From the NCBI GenBank assembly GCA_001914235.1, contig MQUF01000012.1, forward strand, positions 1 through 64,000: DNA of 64,000 bases, read 5' to 3'. This document shows positions 17,572 to 26,928 of this stretch, piece by piece (within the stretch, counting starts at the first letter, position 1; the number at the start of each line of letters is the position of its first letter). The stretch comes from Desulfobulbaceae bacterium DB1 (lineage in GTDB: Bacteria; Desulfobacterota; Desulfobulbia; Desulfobulbales; SURF-16). The notes below the pieces were generated by a model that saw only the letters and a list, made by a program, of their open reading frames with translations, made no database searches and was not told the origin of the DNA. A program made the translations under genes and the position numbers.

Positions 17572-20500
17572 ATGACAGATACAATTTCTTATCCAGCGGA
17601 TCTGCCCATAGCGGCGGAAAAAAATCGAATTGTCGAGGCCATAAGGGAGAATCAGGTGGTGGTTATTGCCGGTGACACCGGTTCCGGCAAAAGCACCCAG
17701 ATACCCAAGATGTGTCTGGAGGCCGGGCGGGGCAAGGCAAAATTGATCGGCTGCACCCAACCCCGGCGCCTCGCCGCCACCTCGGTGGCGGAACGGGTGC
17801 GCGAGGAGCTTGGTACGGCGGCTTTTTTAGTGGGCTACAAGATTCGTTTCCTCGACCGGACCGGTCCGGACACCCGCATCAAGTTCATGACCGACGGCAT
17901 CCTTCTGGCCGAAAGCCAGGGGGATCCGTTGCTTCGCGCCTATGACACGATTATCATCGACGAGGCCCATGAGCGCAGTTTGAATATTGATTTTCTCCTC
18001 GGCATCCTGAAGAAACTGCTGCACAGGCGAACCGATCTCAAGCTCATCATTACCTCCGCCACCATTGACACGGAAAAATTTTCCAGGGCCTTCGGCAATG
18101 CGCCTGTCATCGAGGTCAGCGGCCGCGCCTATCCGGTGCAGATCCGTTACCTGGAAGAACAGGCGCTCGAAGGTGACGAAGCAGCACCGCTTGATATCGG
18201 CTTTGTCGAACAGGCGGTGGATGTCGTTCTTGATCTCTGCCGCCGCGACGGGGGCGGTGACATGCTGGTCTTCATGCCTACTGAACGCGATATCCGGGAC
18301 ACGGTTGAGCTTTTGGGAAAACGTTTCAGAAACGAGGCGGCGCGGTTCGGCATCAAGGAAAGGGAACCGGAGATTCTGCCTCTTTTCGGACGCCTTTCCG
18401 GCGCCGACCAGAACCGTATTTTCCGCAAAAGCCAAACCCGCAAAATCGTGGTCAGCACCAATGTGGCGGAAACCTCGGTCACCGTGCCGGGAATCCGTTT
18501 TGTCGTCGATACCGGGCTTGCCCGCATATCTTCGTATAACGTGCGGGCCCGCACCACCAAGCTGCCGGTCACCGCCGTGTCCAGGGCGAGTTGTGATCAG
18601 CGGGCCGGCCGCTGCGGCAGGGTGGGGCCGGGCATCTGCGTCCGACTGTACAGCGAGGCGCATTACCTGGCCCGCCCCCAGTTCACCCCGCCGGAGATTG
18701 TACGCTCCAATCTTGCCGAAGTCATTCTCCGCATGATTGCCCTTCATCTGGGGAGTCCGAAGAATTTTCCCTTTATTGATCCGCCCATGCCTCGGGCGAT
18801 CAATGACGGGTATAATCTGTTGATTGAGCTCGGTGCGCTTGACAGGGAGCGGCAGCTGACCGACATGGGCCGGATCATGGCGCGCCTGCCCCTTGATCCG
18901 CGCATCAGCCGGATGATCATGGCCGCCCGGGAAAACAACTGTCTGCGTGAGGTGGTGATCATCGCCGCGGCGCTCAGCATCCAGGATCCGCGCATCAGGC
19001 CGGCGGGAAACGCCGGACAGGCGGATGAAGCCCATGGCCGTTTCCGTTCCAAACAGTCCGATTTTCTTTCTTTTCTGCATCTGTGGGATCAGTACGAGAG
19101 CATGGTCGGCAACGAAAAAAGCAGATCCGCACTGCGCCGTTTCTGCAAAAAGAATTTTCTTTCCTACCAGCGACTGCGGGAATGGCGTGACATCCATGAA
19201 CAGATCTGGTCCCAGCTTGCCACGGCGGGCAGCAAGAAGATGGGTCACCTTTTTCTCAAATCCTCGTGTCTGGCAAAAGATGAGAGCGGTCCGCAGCGGG
19301 ATTACGGCAAGGGATACAACGCCATTCATCAGGCTGTTCTTGCCGGAAATCTGCGCAACATCGGCTTGAAAAAGGAAAAGAATATTTACCAGGGCGGCCA
19401 GGGCAAGGAGTTGATGATCTTTCCCGGTTCCGGTTTGTTCAACAAGGCGGGGCAGTGGATCATGGCGGCCGAGCTGGTCGAGACCTCCCGGCTTTATGCC
19501 AGGACGGTGGCGGCCATCGAACCGCAGTGGCTTGAACCGCTGGCCGGCGGACTCTGCCGCTACAGCTATTCGGCGCCCCACTGGGAAAGAAAACAGGGCA
19601 AGGTGGCGGCCCTTGCCGCGGTGAGCCTGTTCGGGCTGGTCATCGAGGCGGGCCGCAAGGTCAATTACGGGCCGATCAATCCGCAGGAGGCCCGGCAGAT
19701 TTTTATCCAGGCGGCCCTGGTGGAGGGGGATCTGGGGGGCCATTTCCTCTTTCTGGAAAAGAACCGGCAGCTCATCGCCCGCCTGGCCGACCTGGAAGAG
19801 CGCATGCGCCGCCGTGACATTCTGGTGGATGATTTTCTGCTTTCTGATTTTTACGATAAACGGCTGCCTGAAGATATCTTTGACCGGGCCGCCCTTGCCC
19901 GGCTGGTGAAGCAAAAAGGGGACGATTTTCTTTTGATGCGGGAGGAGGATATCCTCAGGCAGCCGCCGGAGTCCGATGAACTGGCCGACTATCCACGGAA
20001 CATGCATTGCGGTGAACTGACTTTTCCCCTGAGTTATTCCTTTGCGCCGGGTCAGGAAAACGACGGGGTGACGGTGAAGATCCCGGCTGATCTCGCCACC
20101 CATGTGCAGCCGGAAAAATTTGAGTGGCTGGTGCCGGGTTTGCTGCGTGAAAAAATAGTTCTTCTCCTGAAAGGACTGCCCAAGTCCATCCGACGCAACC
20201 TGATTCCCATCCCGCAAACCGCGGCCGAGCTGTTCGACCGGTTGTGCCTCTACGAAGGATCACTGTATGACCAGCTGGAAGAGCTCCTGTACCGCCGTTT
20301 TCGGCTGCGGATCGAGCGCAGCCTTTGGGCCAGGGACGCCCTTCCCCCCCATTTGAAAATTCGTTACGAGCTGCTGGACGGGGTGGGCAAAACCGTGGAA
20401 CAGGGGCGCGAGTATGCCTCCCTTGCCAAAACCACGCCCCAGGTCGACGGTGCGCCGGAGTTTGCCGCGTTGCGCGCAGTGTGGGAAAAGGACGGGGTGA

Positions 20501-21399
20501 CGGACTGGGATTTTGCCGAATTACCCCAGCGGATCGCCGTCAAGGACAAAAGCGGCAGGCTTGCCGGTTTCGCCTATCCGGGGCTCGTGGAAGAAGACGG
20601 CCGGGTGGCCCTGCGTCTCTTCCCCGGAGAAAGGGTGCGGTCAGAAAAGAATGCCGGCGGCCTGCGCGCCCTGTACATGCTGCATTTCGGCAAACAGTGC
20701 AAGGCCCTGCAGAAAGACGTGGCCCTGCCTCGTTCCCATTGGGCACTGTATGAAGGGATCGCCTCCCACGAGGAGTTCAATTGCGACCTCATCCAGTTTG
20801 TCATGACCGAGATTTTCGGCTGCCGGCAGGACGTTGTCCCGAGTCGGCACGAGTTTGCGCAAACAGTGGCCCGTTTGCAGGAGCAGGGACTCTATCCGGC
20901 CGCCCGGCGGTTGGTGGATCAGGTCATTGAGCTGTTGCGGGAAAGACGGGCGCTGCTTGATTATATTGCCGAGATGGAGCAGGCCTGCCGGACCAAGCCG
21001 AAACCGGGCATCACTGTCGAAGATTGCCTTTTTTTCAGACAGGAGGTGGCGCATCTTCTGCCCGGTCGATTTTTGCTCACGATCAGCGAGGCGGACTTGG
21101 CCCGTATTCCCCGTTATCTCAAAGCGATCCGCATCCGCATGGAGCGGAAAACCCATAATCCGGCCAAGGACGGAGAAAAGGCGGTGCAGCTCGCCGTTCA
21201 CCGGGAAAGGCTGGCACGACTCCTTGGGCTCACCGAACTGACCACGGAACAGCGAAAACTGGTGGGCGATTTTGCGCTCATGGTTGAAGAGTTCACGGTT
21301 TCTCTTTTTGCCCAGGAGCTGAAAACCGCCTTTCCGGTATCGGCCAAGCGGCTTGACAGTCAATGGCGGGAAATTCGAAAAGCAATTGATAATTTGTAG
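17572..21399 (+). CDS. hrpA: ATP-dependent RNA helicase HrpA (DEAH box)
   Basis: A 1275-residue protein, the usual length of HrpA. The Walker A loop is GDTGSGKS (about 34-41), the DEAH box is D130-E-A-H133, and SATI marks motif III. Motif VI reads QRAGRCGRVGPG. The helicase core is followed by the HA2/OB region and the long C-terminal DUF3418-type region characteristic of bacterial HrpA. Known members unwind RNA and help rescue or process mRNA and stalled ribosomes. Start ATG at 17572; no overlapping neighbours. Sequence appears intact. Confidence 0.95.
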   Translation: MTDTISYPADLPIAAEKNRIVEAIRENQVVVIAGDTGSGKSTQIPKMCLEAGRGKAKLIGCTQPRRLAATSVAERVREELGTAAFLVGYKIRFLDRTGPDTRIKFMTDGILLAESQGDPLLRAYDTIIIDEAHERSLNIDFLLGILKKLLHRRTDLKLIITSATIDTEKFSRAFGNAPVIEVSGRAYPVQIRYLEEQALEGDEAAPLDIGFVEQAVDVVLDLCRRDGGGDMLVFMPTERDIRDTVELLGKRFRNEAARFGIKEREPEILPLFGRLSGADQNRIFRKSQTRKIVVSTNVAETSVTVPGIRFVVDTGLARISSYNVRARTTKLPVTAVSRASCDQRAGRCGRVGPGICVRLYSEAHYLARPQFTPPEIVRSNLAEVILRMIALHLGSPKNFPFIDPPMPRAINDGYNLLIELGALDRERQLTDMGRIMARLPLDPRISRMIMAARENNCLREVVIIAAALSIQDPRIRPAGNAGQADEAHGRFRSKQSDFLSFLHLWDQYESMVGNEKSRSALRRFCKKNFLSYQRLREWRDIHEQIWSQLATAGSKKMGHLFLKSSCLAKDESGPQRDYGKGYNAIHQAVLAGNLRNIGLKKEKNIYQGGQGKELMIFPGSGLFNKAGQWIMAAELVETSRLYARTVAAIEPQWLEPLAGGLCRYSYSAPHWERKQGKVAALAAVSLFGLVIEAGRKVNYGPINPQEARQIFIQAALVEGDLGGHFLFLEKNRQLIARLADLEERMRRRDILVDDFLLSDFYDKRLPEDIFDRAALARLVKQKGDDFLLMREEDILRQPPESDELADYPRNMHCGELTFPLSYSFAPGQENDGVTVKIPADLATHVQPEKFEWLVPGLLREKIVLLLKGLPKSIRRNLIPIPQTAAELFDRLCLYEGSLYDQLEELLYRRFRLRIERSLWARDALPPHLKIRYELLDGVGKTVEQGREYASLAKTTPQVDGAPEFAALRAVWEKDGVTDWDFAELPQRIAVKDKSGRLAGFAYPGLVEEDGRVALRLFPGERVRSEKNAGGLRALYMLHFGKQCKALQKDVALPRSHWALYEGIASHEEFNCDLIQFVMTEIFGCRQDVVPSRHEFAQTVARLQEQGLYPAARRLVDQVIELLRERRALLDYIAEMEQACRTKPKPGITVEDCLFFRQEVAHLLPGRFLLTISEADLARIPRYLKAIRIRMERKTHNPAKDGEKAVQLAVHRERLARLLGLTELTTEQRKLVGDFALMVEEFTVSLFAQELKTAFPVSAKRLDSQWREIRKAIDNL

Positions 21400-21476
21400 C
21401 TGATTTTTGATAATACAAAAAAAGAGGGCTTCGAAAATCTCCAAAAGTGCCGGAACAACACGCGAGGAGCCTTGCC

Positions 21477-23213
21477 ATGAAAATTGTTGTGAAGATCCTT
21501 GGCGGTCTGGTGATCGTCGTTTTGCTGGCCGTTGGCGCTTTGTCCGTTTTCGTCGGGTATTTTCTGAGCGGCGAGAAAGTTGCGGAAATGCTGCTGCCCC
21601 AGGTCCGGAAGGCCCTTGGTCGGGATGTCGCCATCGGTTCCATCGATGTCAGCCTGTTTCACGGCATCGAGGTGACGGATTTCACCGTCAAGGAGATGGA
21701 CGGCAAAGAGGATTTTGTTTCGGTCGGAAGATGTGTCCTGCGTTATGATCTCATGCCCCTGCTGGAGAAGAGGCTCGTCCTGACGGAGATCACTCTGGAC
21801 AAGCCCGTCGTGCGTATTTGGCGTGATAAACAAGGCAATTTCAATTTCCAAACCCCGGCGCTGCGCGGGAAAAAAGAAAAAGGTAAATCAGCCGGAAAAA
21901 CCCAGGTCCCTGCCGGCGCTGCGGCCCCGCCCCTTGCCGTGACACTGGACAGGGTTTTGCTGCGTGACGCCCTCTTTGACTTTCGTGATGAAAAGGGTGC
22001 GCTGCCGGCGATTCAGGCAACGGCCGATATCAACGTCGGGATCGATTTGTCCGGCGGGATGAATGCGCTCCGCTTCACGGGTGACGGCCGCTATGAACTC
22101 AAGGCCCGGTATCAGGGGGTGGAGCCGCAGCTGCGGGGCACAGTGGATTTTGATCAAGAACGGGTTGCAATCAATTGTGATGTCGCTTTGCAGGAGGAAA
22201 AGGCAACGGTGTCGGCCCTAATCGGCAATTATCCGCAGACTCCGGATGTGGAAGTAAATCTCGCAAGTCCCCGGCTCAATATCGACAAACTGCCGGCGAT
22301 CACCAAACTTCGTGGGGAAAAAGAAAAAAAAGGCAAAAAAAAGAAAGCTGAAAGAGGCGGCACGCCTTCTCCCGGCAATGACCGCAAGTCACCGCCCCGG
22401 GCAATCGGCGACAAACTGCCGGCAGGTCTCTTTGCCCATGGCCAGGTCGATATTGCCGAGGCGCTTTATCAGGGGCTTGCGATGAATGATCTGCATTTTG
22501 TCTATCGGCTGGAAAAAAAAATTTTCACGGTGGACGATTTGACCTTCAAAACCGCCGAGGGCACGGTGGCCGGCGCTTTTGCCGTTGATCTCAATGATTC
22601 CGGACCGGCCTATGAAGGTGATCTGGACCTCAAGGCCGTTCAGCTTGCCCGGTTGCAGCCGATTTTTTTTCCCACCATCAGGGAGAAGCTCTTCGGCGCT
22701 TTGACCACAAAGCTCACCTGGGCGGGATCAGGCAGTAAGTGGCCGGTAATACGCGAACAGTTGACCGGAAAGGGGGATTTCAGCCTGGCTGAAGGGCGCA
22801 TTGAAAATTCACCTTTTTTCCATTCCATTGCCGATGCCTTGGGGACTAACGAACTGCGCACGCTGGTCTTCAACGATTACAGCGGCAATCTGCGGATCAG
22901 CCGGGGCGACGTGCTGCTGACAAGCGCCATGGACGGCCGGGATGTCGATATGCGGGCGGACGGCAGAATCGGTCTTGATGCCGGACTTGACCTCCCTCTT
23001 GTCCTTACCTTGTCACCTGAAATGAGCGAGAAGCTTGTCGGCAAGACATCCCTTGTCCGCTATCTGGCCGATGAACAGGGACGAACCACGATCAAGCTGA
23101 AAATGGCGGGGGACTTGCAAAAGCCCAAGGTCACGATCGACAGCCGCACGCTTGAAAAAAAGGCGATTGAGGAAATTGGTCGCGGCTTGTTAAAAAATTT
23201 GCTGGAGCAGTAA
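21477..23213 (+). CDS. AsmA family protein
   Basis: About 578 residues with an N-terminal membrane anchor (VVKILGGLVIVVLLAVGAL) followed by the AsmA pattern (LLPQVRKALGRDVAIGSIDVSLFHGIEV; LVLTEITLDKPVVRIWRDKQGNFNF, as two separate short motifs). A Lys-rich linker near residue 280 and a C-terminal AsmA_2-like region (GKGDFSLAEGRIENSPF) follow. AsmA-like proteins sit in the inner membrane with a periplasmic beta-groove and are linked to lipid transport and outer-membrane integrity. ATG 21477 has AGGAGCC in front. The gene is convergent with the next one, with only three bases between the stops. Confidence 0.88.
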   Translation: MKIVVKILGGLVIVVLLAVGALSVFVGYFLSGEKVAEMLLPQVRKALGRDVAIGSIDVSLFHGIEVTDFTVKEMDGKEDFVSVGRCVLRYDLMPLLEKRLVLTEITLDKPVVRIWRDKQGNFNFQTPALRGKKEKGKSAGKTQVPAGAAAPPLAVTLDRVLLRDALFDFRDEKGALPAIQATADINVGIDLSGGMNALRFTGDGRYELKARYQGVEPQLRGTVDFDQERVAINCDVALQEEKATVSALIGNYPQTPDVEVNLASPRLNIDKLPAITKLRGEKEKKGKKKKAERGGTPSPGNDRKSPPRAIGDKLPAGLFAHGQVDIAEALYQGLAMNDLHFVYRLEKKIFTVDDLTFKTAEGTVAGAFAVDLNDSGPAYEGDLDLKAVQLARLQPIFFPTIREKLFGALTTKLTWAGSGSKWPVIREQLTGKGDFSLAEGRIENSPFFHSIADALGTNELRTLVFNDYSGNLRISRGDVLLTSAMDGRDVDMRADGRIGLDAGLDLPLVLTLSPEMSEKLVGKTSLVRYLADEQGRTTIKLKMAGDLQKPKVTIDSRTLEKKAIEEIGRGLLKNLLEQ

Positions 23214-23216
23214 CCA

Positions 23217-24533
23217 TCAGCCCTCGATTCCCGTTTCTTCTTCGTCCGGTCCGTATTTCTGCCGCAGGGTGAGCCGGGCAAGGGTTTTTTGGTAAAGGGT
23301 TGATTCCGGTTTCAGATAGACCGCTTTTTCCATTTCGCGCAGGGCGCTGTCCATGTCGCCGGCAGCCAGATAGGATCTGGCAAGCCAGTAAGCGGCCCCG
23401 GCATTATAGGGTTCCAGGCGGACCTGGTTTTTGCCGGCCGTCAACGCCTTTTGCAGATGGAAATCGGCCTTGTCCCGGTAGCCGGCCTGCTGAAAGGTGG
23501 CACGCAGGGAAAGATTGATCTGGACATCCTCGGGGTTGCGGCCGTATCTGGTCATATCAAGCCGGATCGCCTTGGTGGTTAATTCAGTAAATTTGTCGTC
23601 CCTGCCCATCTGCTTGTAACAGGCGGCGAGACTGCGCAGTATCTCAATGTTCTGCGGTTTTTTGTCATGCAGACGCTGATAGAGACCTGCGGCATTTTGC
23701 CAGCTGCCGTAACGGCCGTATCTTTCACCGAATTTTCTGATCCCTCCTTCCAGTCTTTGCTCCATATCGGCCCGCAGACGGGGAACCTGGTAGCAGACGG
23801 CGGTGGCGGTGGCGCCGAGTCCCGTTCCGAGAACAAAGAGCAGGATGATGGCCATGGCCTGTGGTGCCGGCCCGGAACTGAGCGTTTGTCGTGCCGATCC
23901 GTGGTTTTGCCAATAAGAAAGGCTGATAATGGCAAGTGTCAGGGAGAGGAGTATTTCGGCGACTTCGGCTTCGTTGAAGGAGAAAATGCGCAGTTCGAAC
24001 AGGGCGGCGGCGGCAAAAAAAGGCCAGAGAGAAAGCGGTGGCGCCGGAACGCCGAGGCGGGTGAGCAGAAGCGCCGGTTTCCGGCCCTTCCGCAGTTGCA
24101 AAGGGTAGAGGATGCCGTAAAGGATGAATCCTCCGGCCAGCAGCAGTTCGATGAGCCGTTTTAAGGTCGTGCTGTAAGGGCCGGTGAAAAAGTTGTGGAG
24201 ATTGGTTTCCTGCTGCAGGTTGTGCCGGCTGAAGAAATCCGGGGTGGCAACGTCAAACAGTCTTTGGCCCCAGGAAATTTCCTCCCCGCATACATAAAGG
24301 CAGGCCAGGGCGAGAGCGGTAAAAAAAATGCGAAAGCGTGATCCTGACAAGGCCAGTCGGGCGGAGAAAAAAAAGGCGATGGCAAAGAAGGAGAACTGGG
24401 TCCATTCCCCCAGGAGATCCTCATAGGTGGCCCAGACATAGGCCACTGGATAGCGGAGGATGATCAGGGCAAAAAATGCGCTGATAAGGAAAAAGAGCGA
24501 GTAGCATGCCGGTGCGTCATATTTTTTATTCAT
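23217..24533 (-). CDS. Polytopic membrane protein with C-terminal TPR repeats
   Basis: About 438 residues. Seven or eight hydrophobic segments fill the first 265 residues (YSLFFLISAFFALIILRY, then TQFSFFAIAFFFSARL and others). The rest is soluble and carries TPR-like repeats (GSWQNAAGLYQRLHDKKPQNIEILRSL; AAYWLARSYLAAGDMDSALREME, as separate motifs). The segment CGEEISWGQRLFDVATPDF resembles a family of uncharacterised membrane proteins. ATG 24533 is preferred because GGAGACCAGGC precedes it; the frame extends further upstream without conserved sequence. Function unknown. Confidence 0.75.
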   Translation of the reverse strand: MNKKYDAPACYSLFFLISAFFALIILRYPVAYVWATYEDLLGEWTQFSFFAIAFFFSARLALSGSRFRIFFTALALACLYVCGEEISWGQRLFDVATPDFFSRHNLQQETNLHNFFTGPYSTTLKRLIELLLAGGFILYGILYPLQLRKGRKPALLLTRLGVPAPPLSLWPFFAAAALFELRIFSFNEAEVAEILLSLTLAIISLSYWQNHGSARQTLSSGPAPQAMAIILLFVLGTGLGATATAVCYQVPRLRADMEQRLEGGIRKFGERYGRYGSWQNAAGLYQRLHDKKPQNIEILRSLAACYKQMGRDDKFTELTTKAIRLDMTRYGRNPEDVQINLSLRATFQQAGYRDKADFHLQKALTAGKNQVRLEPYNAGAAYWLARSYLAAGDMDSALREMEKAVYLKPESTLYQKTLARLTLRQKYGPDEEETGIEG

Positions 24534-24562
24534 GCCTGGTCTCCTGCATGATTTCCGCGGGG

Positions 24563-24606
24563 CGCCCCTCACCGGGCAGGGATCTGCATAATTCCGGTGA
24601 GGGGCG
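24563..24606. terminator. Long GC-rich hairpin, possible terminator
   Basis: CGCCCCTCACCGG (24563-24575) pairs perfectly over 13 bp with CCGGTGAGGGGCG (24594-24606). It lies after the stop of the secreted protein gene at 24675 and before the start of the TPR gene, both on the minus strand. There is no clear U-run, so it may be a processing or stabilising hairpin. Confidence 0.45.
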
Positions 24607-24674
24607 ATAAAGGCAAACATCAGGATGTGATGTCGTTTTGCCATGCATTCGTTGGATTGAAGGCAAGGTGCTTA

Positions 24675-25070
24675 TTAATGGCTGTCGCTGTCGAAATGCA
24701 GGGAGTCGCCGTCGCTGTCGCTGTCACTGTCGCGGTCATCATAATCATGGGTGCCGCAGTCCGCGGTTTTGTCGACCTTGGCGGTCCAGTAAAGGCCGGT
24801 TTCATAGTTGGGCGCCTGCCAGGTGAAACTGACCGGGGTTGTCGTGTTGCTGCGCAGATAGACATCCTTGCACAGATGGGCAACTGCTGTTCCAACCTTG
24901 TCATACGCCATCATTTTTACCGCGGCATACACGCTGCTGTCGCTGGTGTTTTCTACTGAAGCGGAGACTGTGGTGGTAGCATTCATTTTGACGGATCCCG
25001 CTGCCAGCGCCATTCCTATCGTGGTGAAAGCGAGAAGAATCGCCAGGATGAGTATTTTTGCTGCTTTCAT
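24675..25070 (-). CDS. Small secreted protein with Asp/Ser-repeat tail
   Basis: A 131-residue protein with a clear signal peptide (MKAAKILILAILLAFTTIGMALA). The mature domain looks beta-rich (SVKMNATTTVSASVENTSDS; PVSFTWQAPNYETGLYWTAKVD, as separate pieces) and has two Cys. The last about 20 residues are D/S-rich (DRDSDSDSDGDS), built from a short imperfect GTCGCT-type DNA repeat at about 24680-24735. Such acidic tails often bind Ca2+. Family not recognised. The next gene upstream on the same strand is also secreted. Confidence 0.75.
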   Translation of the reverse strand: MKAAKILILAILLAFTTIGMALAAGSVKMNATTTVSASVENTSDSSVYAAVKMMAYDKVGTAVAHLCKDVYLRSNTTTPVSFTWQAPNYETGLYWTAKVDKTADCGTHDYDDRDSDSDSDGDSLHFDSDSH

Positions 25071-25143
25071 TGTATATCCTCCGGTATATCGATAAAATTT
25101 TATTTTTCGTCGGTTAATTAGGTTTGCTCAACTGTTTTTGCGC

Positions 25144-26610
25144 TTAAGGAATAACGGTGTTCGGCGCATTGATGGTGATAACGAAATCCGACGGGGCTGA
25201 GGTACCCGGTTCGGTGGTGGCGGTGGTTGCATCAAAGGTCGGGGTGATGCGCAGGGTGAAGTTGCCCTGGGGGAGATCGCCGACGTTCAGGAAGGCATTG
25301 ATGTTGACGTTGGCCAGGTCGTCGATGTCGGCCGAAGACCAGGCCGGGTTGGCTTTGATGGCGTCGAGTTCGGCCGCGGTCAGCGCAATCGGCTGACGGA
25401 TATCGGTGCCGACCACGGCGGGAATGTTCCAGGTGCCGTCGGCGTTGGCGGTGATATTGACGGATTCACGGTAGGTTACCCAGGGGGCGTCGCAGCCGAG
25501 GTTGTCAACGCATGCCTGGTCGCACTCGGCGCTGACGACGCCGCTTTGACCTGCTGTCTCGTCAAAGTTGCCCGGGCAGCTGGCCATGAGGATGTTGTCG
25601 GTGTAAATAATGCCGTCCGCGTCAAAATAAAGTCCGCCTTTCAGGTTGCTGGAGGGCAGCCATTCGCCGAAGAGATCGGTGTGCACGGCAGACATGTCGG
25701 AGGCGACGATATGGGTTTGGTTGGCGGTCATCAGGAAGGTGGCGCGGACATAGGGGTTGAAATAACCGTAGCTGGTATGGTGCTGATCCGGCGCGCCGAA
25801 AAGCCCGTGGGCCTGCAGGGCGTCAAGTTCGCCCTGTTTCATGATGTCGCTGGTGGTCGGCACGATATAGTCGTAGCTTGCGCCGCTGCGGGCCGCAAAG
25901 GAAAGACCGTCACTCGCTCCTGCCTCGGTGAAGTTGCCGGCGGCATCAAGGAAGCCGACCTGCATGGTGAAACCGGTGACCCTGTTGCCCGTCTGGTTGC
26001 CGAATTTCATCAGGAGCCGGTAGAGCTCGGTCTGGCCGTTGTTGGCTACGTTAAAGTTCAGGTCGACCGGAGTGTCAAGGAGGTAACTGACGACTTTGAA
26101 ACGCTTGCTTGACTGAAAGGGATCGGAACACTGTTTTTTGTCAATACCCCACCAGTCGCTCATCTCGGTGATATCGTTGCCGGAACCGTCCAGCACCACG
26201 GTCGAATCCGGATTCCAGCCGGCTGACATGATGCAGTTGTCGCCGGTAACATCGTCGCCGGTGACGATGCTTAAACCGGGTCCCTGGGTGTCTCTTTCCT
26301 TCCAGGTCATGGCGCCGACCACGGTGCCCGCCGCATTGGAAATGGCCCCTGAACCGCCACTGTACTTGGCCCAGCCGCTCGGCATGAATCCGCCGGCGGA
26401 AACCGCGCCGGTGATCGGGTCAATGAGATAGCCCGGCTCAACGTAGTTGTACTGGTCGAATACAAAGCCGGGATCGGCGATGTTGGTGGGGGTGCGGGGC
26501 GTCACGTTGCTTTGGTCCCACTCGGTGATGATTCCCGCCTGGGCGACACTGAAAGTGGCCAGCGCGCCTAAGGCAACCGCCGCTGAAATCAGTTTCCTGG
26601 TCTTCTTCAT
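25144..26610 (-). CDS. Secreted protein, choice-of-anchor F type
   Basis: A 488-residue protein with a signal peptide ending near AQA|GIITEWDQSNV. The N-terminal GIITEWDQSNV opening and the following GWAKYSGGSG...MTWKERDTQGPGLSI pattern fit the choice-of-anchor F family. Paired Cys residues (C-X-C spacing in ASCPGNFDE...ECDQACVDNLGCDAP) suggest disulfides. The usual C-terminal sorting motif of that family is not visible; the protein ends SDFVITINAPNTVIP. It is expected on the cell surface or in the periplasm. Upstream lie a sigma-54-like promoter and a tandem dyad shared with a nanowire-type cytochrome gene, implying co-regulation. Confidence 0.7.
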   Translation of the reverse strand: MKKTRKLISAAVALGALATFSVAQAGIITEWDQSNVTPRTPTNIADPGFVFDQYNYVEPGYLIDPITGAVSAGGFMPSGWAKYSGGSGAISNAAGTVVGAMTWKERDTQGPGLSIVTGDDVTGDNCIMSAGWNPDSTVVLDGSGNDITEMSDWWGIDKKQCSDPFQSSKRFKVVSYLLDTPVDLNFNVANNGQTELYRLLMKFGNQTGNRVTGFTMQVGFLDAAGNFTEAGASDGLSFAARSGASYDYIVPTTSDIMKQGELDALQAHGLFGAPDQHHTSYGYFNPYVRATFLMTANQTHIVASDMSAVHTDLFGEWLPSSNLKGGLYFDADGIIYTDNILMASCPGNFDETAGQSGVVSAECDQACVDNLGCDAPWVTYRESVNITANADGTWNIPAVVGTDIRQPIALTAAELDAIKANPAWSSADIDDLANVNINAFLNVGDLPQGNFTLRITPTFDATTATTEPGTSAPSDFVITINAPNTVIP

Positions 26611-26675
26611 TTAACAATCCTCCATCATTTTTTTGAAGTGTTCAGCTCCGCTAAAGGAGCAGCCATGTGTGAGTA

Positions 26676-26712
26676 AGTGCGGCAAAATGTCACTGCGACA
26701 ATTTGCCGCACT
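26676..26712. promoter_or_regulatory. Tandem dyad / hairpin containing RegA-box-like TGCGACAATTTGCCGCA
   Basis: The 37-nt stretch is itself an inverted repeat with arms AGTGCGGCAAA and TTTGCCGCACT. It contains two 17-nt dyads 16 nt apart: TGCGGCAAAATGTCACT (26678-26694) and TGCGACAATTTGCCGCA (26694-26710). The second is identical to the site at 44793-44809. The form GCGAC-N5-GCCGC fits the published RegA/PrrA consensus, and a RegA homologue is encoded at 41063. In RNA it would fold as a strong 5' hairpin. Confidence 0.55.
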
Positions 26713-26723
26713 TGTCAGGGGAA

Positions 26724-26740
26724 TAGCATTTCCGGTGCCA
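26724..26740 (-). promoter_or_regulatory. Sigma-54-like -24/-12 promoter
   Basis: Minus-strand TGGCACCGGAAATGCTA has GG and GC at the exact 12-nt phase required for sigma-54. It reads toward the secreted-protein gene starting at 26610. Predicted transcription start is near 26715, which would place the dyad at 26676-26712 in the very 5' leader. Confidence 0.5.
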
Positions 26741-26928
26741 CAACGTGGAGGTTGAGCGAAACATGATGGGAAAAGTGTCTAACAGCCTTGATTCGTTTGG
26801 CTTTTTTGTGGAAGAAAGGGTGCGGAAGAAAGGGGTGAGCGGCGATTTCACCGCCGGTTGATGACCGTGCGGTCAGTTTCTGGTGACCGGGTGATCAGCT
26901 TCTGGCGGCGGGAATTGTTACCCGGCCA

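Larger units (their letters stand above)
26611..26928. other. Intergenic region upstream of the secreted-protein gene
   Basis: About 318 nt. It holds the tandem dyad (26676-26712) and the sigma-54-like promoter (26724-26740) listed separately. The part from 26741 to 26928 has short GGTGACC/TTCTGG repeats and a small TGACCG-TG-CGGTCA hairpin after the GGDEF gene. No ORF is supported there. Confidence 0.5.

Noticed and set aside
17827-20217. Long minus-strand open frame of 796 codons opposite hrpA
   Set aside because: High GC third positions of hrpA open the antisense frame. The translation is His/Arg/Gly-rich with no motif, while hrpA is complete and conserved.
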